The position numbers and the translations under genes were made by a program. From Tubiluchus corallicola (lineage: Eukaryota > Priapulida > Priapulimorpha > Priapulimorphida > Tubiluchidae), in assembly GCA_030141605.1 (NCBI GenBank), contig JAQGDQ010000305.1:1-62000 (forward strand): 62,000 bases of DNA. The letters are read 5' to 3'. The first letter of the stretch is position 1. Every line of letters begins with the position of its first letter. The notes under the pieces are model-generated. The model saw only the letters and a list, made by a program, of their open reading frames with translations. It did no database searches and was not told where the DNA came from. This document shows, in pieces, positions 12,000 to 24,169 of the stretch.

Positions 12000-12281
12000 G
12001 CTTTTCTTTCAAGTATGTGTCTGTTGTGAACACAGCATTGCATAGATCTGCCTGATCGCTTTTCTGGAGCTATTGTGCAGATTGATCGCGTGTGATTTTT
12101 AGCAGAGAAGTTCACCGGTGTGGGGTCTGTAGGGACAGAAGTAGATGTTTGGTGGAAGTGTTGCCCCTGTGCAGTGTTTGAAAAACGTTTTTCACAGTTT
12201 AGTAGTGTAGATAGTTGAATATACGTTAGTACTTTTCAATACTTATTTAGATTCCTAATCTGATCCAGCAGCAGTAGCGGG
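12000..12281 (+). other. Possible 5' untranslated exon of the CH/SAM gene
   Basis: This patch is less AT-rich than its surroundings and ends at a strong donor, AGTAGCGG followed by GTAAGTTTATGG (donor at about 12282). No long open frame precedes it. A non-coding leader exon spliced to the exon at 18133 would fit its place and strand, but the extent is a guess. Confidence 0.2.
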
Positions 12282-12865
12282 TAAGTTTATGGAGCTCTTA
12301 AAACTTTATTTATATGTTTTTAGGCCCGTTGCAGTGGACCTATAACTAACTTATTTTATAACAACACTAGGAACGACCATTGTACGACATCTGTCTACGT
12401 GTAAAATTATTAATATTTCATTATTTGTTCATTGCTGTTAGACCTACAGGTGTGATGCAACGTCACGCCAAACAATGAAGTGATATATTTTTATTTAAGC
12501 CATTTTCCGTGTAAAATGAAGGAATGCATTACCTATTATGCGTTGTCGATTCCTGCAGTCAAGAGGAAAACCTGCTAGATGGTTTGAAAAACACCTGGGA
12601 ACGAAATCGCAGGAGCAATAGGATCTAACTTTGTATAATTATTCTTATATAATTTCAGAGCAACTGTATTAGAAGCATTTGAGCTAATAATCTAGACTTT
12701 TTATGTGATGCAAAGCAGTGCGACATCACCTCTGTTTCAATATTTACTAAGAATTCTGTGATCAAGAGCTCCATTTTTGCTAACAGATTCAACAACACGC
12801 TTTGCACCTATTAATGCAGCGAGATCTTTGAAATAATAGCGTCTTAGAATAGAATGGAATTGCAA

Positions 12866-13003
12866 TATATATATATATATATATTTATACATAGAAGAGA
12901 ATGGAATGGAATAAAACACAACAGTATAGAATAGTTAATAGAATAGAATAGAATAGAATAGAATAGAATAGAATAGAATAGAATAGAATAGAATAGAATA
13001 GAA
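12866..13003. repeat. (TA)n and (GAATA)n microsatellites
   Basis: A TA run at about 12866-12882 is followed by degenerate and then perfect GAATA pentamers (about 12941-13003). Confidence 0.85.
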
Positions 13004-13883
13004 TGCACTTACTCAGAGTACTTTTTACTTAGATATGTAAAAACATTTTTAAACAAAGCTATTATTGTCTAAATAAGTTAGTAGAAAACAAGATGACTAA
13101 TTTGTCATTTTAAACGTAAGATAGAAATTATTGCCAAACTATTAGTGCGTCAAATTTATATCTTGTCTGCATGTTTTAGTATTTAACCGACACGTTTGTC
13201 AGAGTACATTTTTGATTAATGAAATACTTTAGCAAACGAAATTGTTGAAGCATCTTCGCTTCAGCATGTTTATGCATGGGAGTAGTGAAAGCTTTGCCCT
13301 CCTGGCAAAAAGGGAAAACGCGAGAGATCAGATAACCCTTCCGGCCCATTTAAAATGCATGAAGGTTTGAAGGGGATGCAGACATGAATTAACAAATACT
13401 CACTTTTGTACAGCATAAGCCTGCCGCAATGTTGCTTCTTGCGAAATTTAACATATTTACTGAACAAACATCTAATACTAAACAATGTAATAAACTTTTA
13501 TTTTCGACTTTCGTAGCAACATTATGATTTTGGCCTGGCTGTGTGGTTTTAGTCTAATAAAAATGTTAACCTATTAAAGTCAAACATTTACAATTTAACT
13601 ACCACACAATATTTGAACTTATTAAATTACGTAGCAATATTTTAAAACGCTTTTAACCTATAGAGGTTGTAATAAATTTTACTCTACCTGATTGAGCATT
13701 AGGTCTACAGTAATTATGATTAATAATCATTTTGCTTAATTATGGTTTGTTCTTGTTGGTGGTTGGTAAATAATATATATAGAGATAAAAATAGGCTTAA
13801 TTATTGGCTGATCTGAATAAAAGAAAATACAGTAGATAGAGATAACCAGAGAACTAACATGCAGAAAAACATGTCAGCCTTTT

Positions 13884-13950
13884 TGCTAAGCAAGTGGTCA
13901 AGGCGTTCGGCTTGTAATTCGGAAGTTTCTGCTTCAAATCCAGAATCAGC
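13884..13950 (+). repeat. tRNA-derived SINE head
   Basis: AAGTGGTCAAGGCG resembles a Pol III A box and GCTTCAAATCC a B box, about 40 bp apart as in a tRNA. The text between (TTCGGCTTGTAATTCGGAA) matches the style of tRNA-derived SINE heads. The cloverleaf does not close well and there is no proper acceptor stem, so it is not a functional tRNA gene. The 3' body and tail of the SINE could not be delimited. Confidence 0.5.
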
Positions 13951-15084
13951 TCGACTTTGTCTCTCAATTTTTTTCTTTCTTATTTGTGTGAAACGTTTTT
14001 GTACAGGCATTTTATGTAATGACTTTAAATGTGCCTGCTTGACCATTAGGCTGTTAGAGTTGAATTAATAAGTGCCATGAAACCAGGAAACTGTGATAAA
14101 TAGTGGCATGGAGTTCAAGGAGTAATCCAAGGGTTCGGTTTCAAATATAGTTACATTCCGTAATTTTGTAGGTTCATTCCGTTATAAGTAGACAATTATT
14201 TAAGAGCATAAAGTAATTTATTTTACTTCAACAGTCTACCAAGTATATAGTAAGTACATCCATCGATTAAAGACGATTATTTTATCGTTTTTGCTCTGAA
14301 CCTGATTGTTAAAAATGTGTGCCAGTATTTTCATTACCACGACATGACCTGACAATTCGCAGTACTAAAACCATTTGTCTTATACAGCGCTATTTTGCTG
14401 ACAAATGCCGTTATTAAATTTAGTAATAATTCTTTTATTAATAGTCTTTTAAAGATTGTAGACAAGATTTACGACTACCTGGTCTTTCAATGTAAATGTT
14501 CGAGTTCGTGTATTTATTGTTCAAGTTTGATTCATGAATACCACGAAAATTAAACGTACAAGAGATAAGACGGCGAATAATAAATTATCATCAAGTCTTT
14601 TAATTTTTCTTACCGGTATTTTATGTTTACTACCTTACGAATACGAGTTTTAGGTTTAGTTGTCTGTCTTGATCTTTTAGTTTCTCAATTTTTTTCAACT
14701 GATTATTACAAGTTTTGTTCGTTATACGATAACGTTAACATAAATTAGTCGAAAGGTAGTACCTATCACACAACATGTATATGAATGAAATCCTCAATTT
14801 GTAATTTGTAAATAGTTTTATCGGTTGCCCTTTATCCAGTAACGCTGTGATAGGCTGAACCCGGCTGATGGGTAAAATATTAGCAGAAATGTGAAGTACC
14901 GTACTTTAAGATAAATATCAAGTTATTCTGGTGAAAGTTTCTAGTATCGTCGAAAAAGTGACATTCCGATGTACATTATTTGAAACTTAAAATTTTTCGC
15001 TTACTTTTCTGAAATCAATATTTAGGTAGGCCTACTGATAAGGGTAAATAAACAAATCAATTGGTAAAAGAGAAAACAATACGG

Positions 15085-15290
15085 TGACAAAAAAGAAAGA
15101 AAGAAAGAAAAAGAAAAAAGAAAGAAGCAAAGAAGGAAGGACGAAAGAAAGGAGGAAGGAAACAAACAAACAAACAAACAACTGACTGACCGACCGACTG
15201 ACTGACTGACTGACTTTGTGACTGATTGAGTGAGTAATTAACTAACTAATAAGTAATAAAATAAACAAAGAATGAATGAATGAATAACTA
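15085..15290. repeat. Mosaic tetranucleotide-type microsatellite cluster
   Basis: Successive blocks of (GAAA)n, (GGAA/GAAG)n, (CAAA)n, (GACT/GACC)n, (GAGT)n, (AACT)n and (AATG)n follow one another within about 200 bp. Confidence 0.85.
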
Positions 15291-15721
15291 TTATATAAGA
15301 AATTTTAATAAGGTTCTATTAAACGTGAAAGAACAACATTTATTTCGATATCGCATGTGCATCATTGCTGCCTGTTATTGCTATGGCTACTTTTTTCAGT
15401 GACATTGATTTCACTCAGGCCGAAGAAAGTGTTTTTACAAAAAAAAACTCTTGTCTTTGTCATTGAACAATTATGTTTAAGCCTATTCTCCCCGACAGCC
15501 AAAGTCTGACTAATATTCTCTAGTTCATCGAGGAATGTAGCGCAAAAATTTAATAGCTACCTTTTAAACAGTTCGTGAGGTAATGCTGCTTTTTTGCCCT
15601 AGCTTCCCCCGAGCAATCATTTAAGCATTACGCAAATGAATGAACATTTCAGGGTTTAAATAAGAAAACTATAAAACAGTCTATTAATTCAATGGCTTTA
15701 TCAATCCGATGAAGTTGACAA

Positions 15722-16620
15722 GTGGAGGGGAGAAGGAATCTGTCGATATACGTAGAATCAGGAGTCCATTTTAGGACTTCTGTTGTTTTCATTGTTTATA
15801 TAAACGATTTGTCTGACAATATGAACTCAGTCTTTGTCAGATATTACACAGATGATGGCAAATTGTATGTAACGTTTGATTGTAAGCAAAAAATAAAAAT
15901 AAAAAATCAAGCAGTGATAAATCTTACCGAATGAGGTAATAAACGGCAGCTTGCAATTGGGTGTACTTCTTCACACAGGGCGCAGTAATACTCGTTTTCA
16001 ACACATACTAAATGGCATGCCTTTGCTAATAATTTTAGTGATTTAGGCGTTGCCGCATGCTCGTATTTAAAATTTTCCAAATACTTTTCTGACCAGCTAA
16101 TGGTTTTAAAGTAGATAACATGATATTTAACTGCTTCTTTATAAAAACTATTGACGCTTGTTTGGCATTTTACTGATCGTACGTTTGCCCTTGATAGACT
16201 ACTGTACGGAGCGTACGCCTGCGTCAAATCCACATAATGTCGCTATCACTGATAAAATTTAACATGTACGACATTTCACATAAAGCGAAATGTGTTTCAC
16301 TTTATGTCAATCATACAAGATAACTTGATTACTTATATCCACAACCTCTTGAAACCAGACATTTCATTTTCGACATTTTTGAGAATGATCATAAATTATT
16401 TTATGAAAATGGTTTAGAAAATTTACTATTGCTTTAAGTTTTAATGACTTTAACGACTTTTTTCATCTACGCGCCCAGTCTCGATCTAAGGGGGCATACT
16501 TTCAAATTGTATAAAAGCTATTATTTGCCAACAGGATAATAGAGTTTTGGAATAGTTTACCGCCAGACACTGTTTAATGCTGGCAACTTAGTGTCTTTTT
16601 TAATTACTCGATTTTAATTT
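15722..16620 (+). pseudogene. Decayed non-LTR reverse transcriptase
   Basis: Fragments of one polyprotein appear in order but in shifting frames. First comes ESGVHFRT and FIVYINDLSDNMNS, where functional elements read G-V-P-Q-G-S and a similar F-I-x-Y-I-N-D-L block. Then comes YYTDDGKLYVTF in place of the catalytic (Y/F)-A-D-D box. Next, DLGVAACSYLKFSKYFSDQ (about 16042-16100) matches the D-L-G-V thumb region. Finally LRGHTFKLYKSYYLP (about 16480-16530) and WNSLPPDTV (about 16547-16573) are the usual C-terminal blocks. Stops and frameshifts separate them. It resembles Jockey/CR1-superfamily RTs. The 108-codon minus-strand frame at 15907-16233 is its shadow. Confidence 0.7.
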
Positions 16621-17412
16621 TAGTGACTTTTGTAAACTTATTTGAAATTATTGCTTAAAGAGGGCCACTGTAAGTGCTTCCATGCCTGGTGGTTTTTTCC
16701 TTTCCTCAAACAGTTGTAAATTAATTTTGGTATCTGTTTCACGGATTCATGGATTGAATCAATAATATTAATTATTAATATTAATGTACATTAAATTTAG
16801 TCATATTTTGACGTGCGAAAAATAATTTTTAATGCAAAAAAGATTTATTTCTGTTTTTATCTACCAAACAGGAGTTACACTAACTGTTTGTAGTGCGTTT
16901 TAAAAATGATAAAATAAACTTATTATTTACGCGCAAGCACCTTACAGTAAATCTGGTATTAACTTTTACAGAGCACTAGGAAAGTTACAACAAAAGTAAA
17001 ACGAATAACTTTGTGGTCAAAGATGTGTACTTAACAACCGAGGTGGTTAGGCAATGTTAAACCTGGTCAGTAAATGATGGGTTCAGCAAAAAATGCCTCT
17101 AGGCACAATGCTTAATCTGCCATAATTTTCGGGCACTTTATTTCATTCGGGTTTAATACTCCAACCGAACGTATATGAATATGGCTACCATTTTTATGTC
17201 TCATCATAGAGGATTGTCAATGCTAGTGAGAGATAGCCGGTTCCACAGTCAGTAAAGTATCGAAAGGATTTTCTAGTTGCCTTTGAAACAAATGAGAGTG
17301 ATCAATTTAGATCATATATTACAGACTTAAACCTGTATCAGATTTGTTTGCCAGGTGGGCTAATCCCTGATAAAGCCACTAATTAACCATTTCTTTAAAA
17401 TTTAATAATAAT

Positions 17413-17413
17413 A

Positions 17414-17495
<82 letters not shown>

Positions 17496-17555
17496 CAATG
17501 ATGATGATGATGATGATGACAATGATGATGATGATGATGATGATGATGGTGGTGG

Positions 17556-17586
<31 letters not shown>

Positions 17587-17587
17587 A
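17413..17587. repeat. (GAT)n trinucleotide microsatellite
   Basis: About 175 bp of GAT/ATG repeats with a few GAC and GGT interruptions. It gives poly-Met and poly-Ser pseudo-frames. It abuts the dispersed repeat that follows. Confidence 0.95.
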
Positions 17588-17589
17588 AT

Positions 17590-17916
17590 AATTCTGTTAA
17601 CACGCCATATGACAGTGAATATTTTTACAAAAGGATTTTATTTTTCTAACACTAGACACCTACAAATTTCTACCTGTAATAATCTTTTCTTTTCCGAGAT
17701 GCGTTTACAGCGAAGTGAACGATTCGCATCCACGACACCAGGTAGCAGCACATTTTGAAGTGCCGATAGCATACCTGAGAAAAAATGTAGAAAGATATTG
17801 TTAAAAACCAGCTGTTAAATTATGCAAAATATATTTACTATTATTGATCGTTAGTCTTAAATTTGCTTAGAGTCCCATTTAAGTACAACGGGATAAATTT
17901 GCAATCATTTCCGCAC

Positions 17917-17989
<73 letters not shown>

Positions 17990-18020
17990 TAACAATAATA
18001 TCATCATCATCATCAACGTC
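17590..18020 (+). mobile_element. Dispersed SINE-like repeat, copy 1, with (AAT)n tail
   Basis: A body of about 330 bp (from AATTCTGTTAACACGCC to GCAATCATTTCCGCACA) is followed by an (AAT)n tract and a short (ATC)n tract. The same body occurs inverted at 24170-24500. Over the ~245 bp I aligned by eye (17680-17925) only about six substitutions separate the two. The shared 3' microsatellite tail at the same base of each body fits retroposition. No Pol III boxes were recognised, so SINE-like is descriptive. Confidence 0.75.
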
Positions 18021-18132
18021 ATCATCTTCACCATCATCACCATAATGGTGACAATGATGAACATGTTTAATGACTGGAAAATATTAATCTCACTGCTATT
18101 TAATAGTAACAATTTAACCTACGCTATTTCAG

Positions 18133-18366
18133 ATTTGTTGTGATCGGCAATCAGTTTCATCACAATCTCATATGGCTCCAGTACCAGGACGAGCGAAGTC
18201 CACGAAATCCTGGGTCAACTCATCGTCATGGAATGCGGTCAAGTTGCCGGGACAAGCGCGTCAGTCCGTGATCCGGTATATAGATACGATCCATCTGCTG
18301 AAGTCGCCCCATCCAGTACGAGCTGGAGAAGGAGTAGGACCGGAGTCGTTAGTGGAAGCATACGAG
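18133..18366 (+). CDS. CH/SAM gene, exon 1 (probable N-terminal exon)
   Basis: This GC-richer island lies between acceptor-like CTATTTCAG (ending 18132) and a GAG|GTTAGC donor. The frame with ATG at 18172 (MAPVPGRAKSTKSW...) ends in phase 0 as ...ESLVEAYE and joins the phase-0 exon 2. A second frame through the same DNA is also open from about 18144 (reading LIVMECGQVAG and DPVYRYDP), looks equally protein-like, and would end in phase 1. I choose the first on splice phase only. The start could also lie in an upstream exon. Confidence 0.45.
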
Positions 18367-18932
18367 GTTAGCATGATTATTCCATGTTCTGTAAACTTTT
18401 GAGTTCAGTTAGTGTCAGTTATTGTAGTTCGGCAGTAGGAGTAATAGCAGGAGCAGAATCAGCGTTAGGATTAGCATTAAGGTATGTTGGTGCCCTAAGC
18501 ACACCGAGCACCCGGTTACCCCACCTTTCTCCTTTGCCGATGACATCGCGTGCACGATTTGCGATTCAAAGCGTTACGTGATGCAAATTATCGACATTAT
18601 ATATAAAACAAACGTCATTGCTCTGTAGGCTTATGGGAAAAATGCCGCTTAAATTCTTTATTGATTTCACATGAAATTTTAGTTAAATAAATCAGCTACA
18701 AAAAAGGTATGATGATTGCTAACAGCAAAAAATAATCATTTTCCTGTAGCCCATTACCTCACATTTTGAACTGTGACTTACTTTTGTTAAAATTTTATCT
18801 GTTTTCAATGTATTCATTTTTTGCCAGCTTGGTGTTCCTTAAACCTTGGTGTCCTTGTACGTGCTTAGTCTGCTTATGCGTTATCCGACCCCGGTTAGGA
18901 TGAGCAGTAGCAGCAGTGACAGCAATAGCAAT

Positions 18933-18964
<32 letters not shown>

Positions 18965-21900
18965 GAATCAGACGAAACAATAGTACAGCGCCAAAATATT
19001 GCTCTTCAGATTTTCTGAGGTGTAAGGAATTTTATATGTTGACGGCTTATGTGTTGAGATGCTGACTGTGCATACATTTCAGTTCCTGGTCCATTGTGCT
19101 ATTACGTGTAATGGTAATAATAAAAAAACACCTAACAATAAATAAGAAGTCCAGTGATTCTCCTTACCCCATTTTATCGGCTACTAAACCGCTAAGTCAA
19201 CAAATTTGAGGCACTTATGTGCGGCGAAATATAGCATAATTGCGCTGCTTTTAAAAGCCCGCAAGCCTCTTATGATTGAAAATGTGTTTACGTTAGAGAA
19301 CTTGAATCTTCAGTGGATTATAGAAATGGATAAGTCTATAGGCTCGTTGACTAAGGTATGGTGCGAGTATTTTCTAAAAAATACTAGCTTTTCCCACAAA
19401 TAGATAAATGTTGCAATTTATTTTGGTAATATTTATTCACTGCAAACAAGCCGCCCGGCACTCAAAGTGAGGGCTAAGTGTCGCCTTTGATAGGAAAGAT
19501 CAGTTCCCAAACTAAACTGGTCTGGTATGCCTTTATGGGCCTTTATAGCAAACGGAGGACCTATGATTAGGCGCTCGTGCGGTTGGCCCTCATATGTAAG
19601 CGTCCTTTTATTTGGGGTAGGAAATATAAAATCAGTGCAGATATATCTAAACCTGAAGCACTATAACTTCCTAGATGCAAGCGAACTAAACATTAACCGC
19701 CAGATTGCTAAATAATTACATGTAAATCATCAATACTTGAAAATGTTGGCCAGGTTAATTGGTAAGCTAGGTTTATCACCAAGGACTAGGTGGTCCGATT
19801 GTTTAACACAGTGCTTAAAGGTAAATGTTTAAATTCCAGGGTAATCATTTTCAAATATTTGATACTTATTGTGTTATCCGTCTATTTTTATTGATGATTT
19901 TGAGATTAAAGCGAAAATTTAGAACATAAAGTCTTTGCATGTTTTAGGTTTCACGCACATATTTAGTACTATGTGTTTGTAAGAAAATAGAAAATGGGGA
20001 TTCTTAAATAATATTATTTTTGAATACTGTTAGTTGCTAACATACTACACTGATACATTTAACTTGTTCTAGAATCAATACATTATAGAGCTTAAACGAC
20101 TTCACTAAATTTATTACTAAAAACACTTATGTGTTGTTTAGGTTTTGTAAAGTGGTGCATTACATTCTTTTGTTGAAAGTGCAACTTTGATTTGCAAATT
20201 TGCCTTATTGTACATGCGACTGACACTAATAAACTAGGAACTGTGAACTTTCTGCATCACATCATAACTGTTTTGCGGGGTGTGTGCAGAATGCACCCAA
20301 CAGGTACGGACACGTTTAAAACAATGATAAAAAAGGAAAGCCGTATTACATGTATTACACCAATACTCTGATCTCATCCACTTACGTTGAGTTTTCAGCT
20401 TTTTACTCCGCAAGGAATAAGTCACGTTCGTTTTTTACATTTTTGTCTTTGTTGCGTGTCAGCGTGCTAGTCTTTTTCACGAACTTTTCGGTAGCAGTGA
20501 TCTAGATTACGCTGGCCAAAATTGAAGAATTCACTCTTAAAGAAAGGCGCTGGTAATAACATGATTACTTTGATTGTATTTGGATTAACAGTGCTAACGC
20601 ACAGCACACACAGCGCTCAGCAATCCTGGGAAGCAGTTGACCTATTAAACTTAGTTGTGTTCAAAAGTAAGATTTCTGCCGAGTTGGTTTAGTTTTAGAA
20701 GTTACTAATTGTTCTTCTACATGATTTTCGTCTTAGGCGCAGATTACTTGGGTGAACTCACTTCTGGAGAAGAGTAAACGAAAGTGCATATCTGATCTGT
20801 GTAAAATGATGGCAGATGGTTCCTTCCTTCCAAAAATACTTGAGATCGTTAGTAAGTGTGCTATTACATATATGTAAATAAGCATGTAATTGTCTATCTT
20901 ATAGTATCTAATAATATTACATATTACAGTTGTATTCATATTATTATTCCATTATTGTAACTTCTGATAATAAGGGTGCTATAATAAAATTCAATGTAAT
21001 TTACGAATTTCTGTTAGTTTAAAATTACGTAACACTATTGTAACTTTTAAAACAGATTTGATTGCTATTAGTTACAGAAGTTACTTCGAAAGTAATTGTT
21101 TGCGACTATTGTTGGTGTTACTAATAAATGGGTTAAGTAAGTCATATTAATACTAATATTAAGTATTAATATTAAACTTACTCTCCTTAAAACTGTGTAG
21201 GTAGATGGCATCACGCCATTTTTACTTCAAGATTTTGTAATAGTGACGTCAAAATGCGCCGAATTTAGTGCCTTTACTGAAGTATGGCACCATCATTTTC
21301 AGCTTGTGATAAAATGCCTGAAATCAAGGAGAAACCTGGTCAGCGAGAAGAGAAATTGCACAATTTACACAGTTGTTTAATTTTCCTCAAAAAGAAAGGG
21401 GTGGATCTCAGTGACGTCACTGCAGAAAGTGAGTTGCTGAATTATCATAGAATATTTCCTATTATTATTTCTTATTAGAACACCACACTTCTTTACACCA
21501 TGCCATATATGATACAACACTATAGAACACCACACCACATCCCATCATATATCACCTCATCATGCCACACCACACCATGCCATACCATAAGACATTTCGC
21601 TACACTACTTCACGGCATGCTATCAAAGCTTGGTATACACCACACAAGGCATTACCATACATTCAGCATCACACTTTGCAACACCACACTTTGCATAAAA
21701 TGTTGAGCATTAAATTCTGAGAGTTCATAATCTTAGTATTTAATGTAGCAATAATTTATCGCATTACTCTAGTCACTGCATCACATGCCGCACCACGCCA
21801 CACCACTGTACAGCACATCACACTACAACACTGTGTTATGCACCCGACACATATGGGAACCCTCAAATGAAATTGAAGGAATCCAGGTGATTGCTACAAA

Positions 21901-24074
21901 CCGCACCATGACAAGCACATCACATTATTGGGCATCATATCTCGTGTAGTAGGTAGCATACTATACTGCATCAACTACGTCAACTATGCTAGTGGTATAT
22001 TTTGCGTTGCAGTGGTGCATGCTACTTTGCATTACTATCACAACTAATACTATTTCTATTACTATTACTATTACTATTACTATTACTATTACTATTACTA
22101 TTACTGTTACTGTTACTGTTACTGTTACTGTTACTGTTACTGTTACTGTTACTGTTACTGTTACTGTTACTGTTACTGTTACTGTTACTGTTACTGTTAC
22201 TGTTACTGTTACTGTTACTGTTACTGTTACTGTTACTGTTACTGTTACTGTTACTGTTACTGTTACTGTTACTGTTACTGTTACTGTTACTGTTACTGTC
22301 AACGTGGCGTTACTATTACTATTACTATTATTTTGCAACTACTATTAAGTTGGAGTCTTTTACTAACTATTACCATTAAAATTTGAATTTCAGATATTGC
22401 AAATGGAGAGATGACACCAATTCTTACATTACTCCACAACATAAGGCTGGTCTATGATGTAAGTTTCATCAGAATGTACTTTTTAATATATTAACTGCGG
22501 TGCTTATCATCTACTGCAAAACAGATGACCACACTGCCTCTTAGCGTATAGGGTAAATTTCTTGACAAAATCTTTGTTCAAAAAAACACTAAAAGCTTTT
22601 CCCTCTTTCGCGATTTGTTGAGATGATACATGTGCGGTTGTAGTTGAAATTCTTAAAGCCTTTGTGGTTTTAAAAATTTACTTCGTTAAACTGCATACTT
22701 TCTTACTGGGCTTTGTATTATATTACCAGCATATTACACGTGTGACAATAATTGAACACTAGAGTGCGTGTAAGTATCTTCGTAATATAACGATGTGGTG
22801 ATTTTATTTACTCGGACTCATGTGTTCCCTGCACCCCCCCCGGGTTTATTTTCCTGCATTTGCTCTACATGTTGCTGTCGTTGTTACCATCATCAATATC
22901 ACTGACATAGTTTTAGCATCACCTTTTTGCTTTACTTGCTCCAGTTTGTTTCTTATTGCATGGTATATAAACTTATTTAATTTTTTAGCCAGAGTATGCT
23001 GCCGTTCAGTACAGCAATCTACTCAGGGGTATCATGCCTCCGCCTCCAGATGACAGGCCCACACCACCGCCTTGGAAGAACCAACTGTTTCCTCAGTCTC
23101 CTGTCAACGGATATTATTCTCCTCAAAGTCAAACACACAATGGTACCCCTTCTATTATCCCTCGCGAAGACCGTTCTTCTCACGAACCTCCCCATAATCA
23201 AAAAAATATCGGTGCCTTTTCCGGTAGCTCCGCGCAGATTTCTGCCCCTCCCCATGAACGGAAACATAATGTTTCCTGTTCAGTCAACTCCCGAGTATCT
23301 TCATCTGAAACTCAGGCGGCCCAGTTGAAAAGTCCTTGCACGTCTGCTCAGGTAAAAAGTCCTTACACATCTTCTCAGGAGCCTCCAAAGAAAAAAGGGG
23401 TGATCGCCCCATCACAATCTTCGACGGAACAGACAACTGTTTCCTCTCATCCGTCTTTGTCCAAAAATTCGGTTTCACCATCTCGGAAGCCCAAGTGGCC
23501 AGTTCTACCGGTCACATTTTCTGTCCCTCCGTTAGAATACGATAATAAACAAAAAGAAGATGATGGAGCCAGTGTTAGATTGGACAAGCTGCTCATGAAG
23601 CCAAATGATGTGAAAAACGGCATGTATAAATGCGACTATAAGATTAGTCCAGAAACAGCAGGTAAACAAGAATATGATACATTTCACAACATGTTTGCTA
23701 CCACAGAAACTTTAGGCAGTTCAAATCTTTGATTACTGTTAATGAATAATTATTGTTGTTTGCGTTTTTTTCATTTCGTGCATATGAACATTATGAAACG
23801 GTTATGTGAAACAGTGTTTGTTTATTTCTTTAATTATCTATATTTGTGTACAAATTTATAACGCTGTCAGAATATAATTTTTTTGTGTGAATATAGGTTA
23901 AGCAAATTTCAGGGATACTTTATATAATATACATTTATTCACACATAAGTTTACATGTGATACAACAGGGCTATTTGCATCGCAACGTTATGATGTTAGT
24001 AATGAATATGATTTTCACTAATAGCACAATGAACCTTCAAATGCATACTTATTATTATTATTATTATTATTATA

Positions 24075-24169
<95 letters not shown>

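Larger units (their letters stand above)
18367..20736 (+). other. Intron 1 of the CH/SAM gene
   Basis: It contains a (CAG)n-type microsatellite (about 18901-18963) and a degenerate tRNA-like patch near 19779-19845. No other gene was recognised. Confidence 0.4.

Noticed and set aside
13884-13950. Functional tRNA gene
   Set aside because: A- and B-box-like text is present but the acceptor stem and arms do not pair; a SINE head is a better reading.
15907-16233. 108-codon minus-strand open frame
   Set aside because: It is antisense to the decayed reverse transcriptase, whose plus-strand blocks (DLGVAACSYLKFSK) are recognisable.
17379-18112. Poly-Ser, poly-Met, poly-Ile and poly-Leu open frames
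   Set aside because: They are translations of GAT and AAT microsatellites.
21961-22379. Thr-Val, Thr-Ile and poly-Leu open frames
   Set aside because: They are translations of the TTACTA/TTACTG array inside an intron.
23019-23545. Other frames and minus-strand frames over exon 5
   Set aside because: Only the frame starting PEYAAVQYSNLL continues the CH domain in phase; the rest are shadows.
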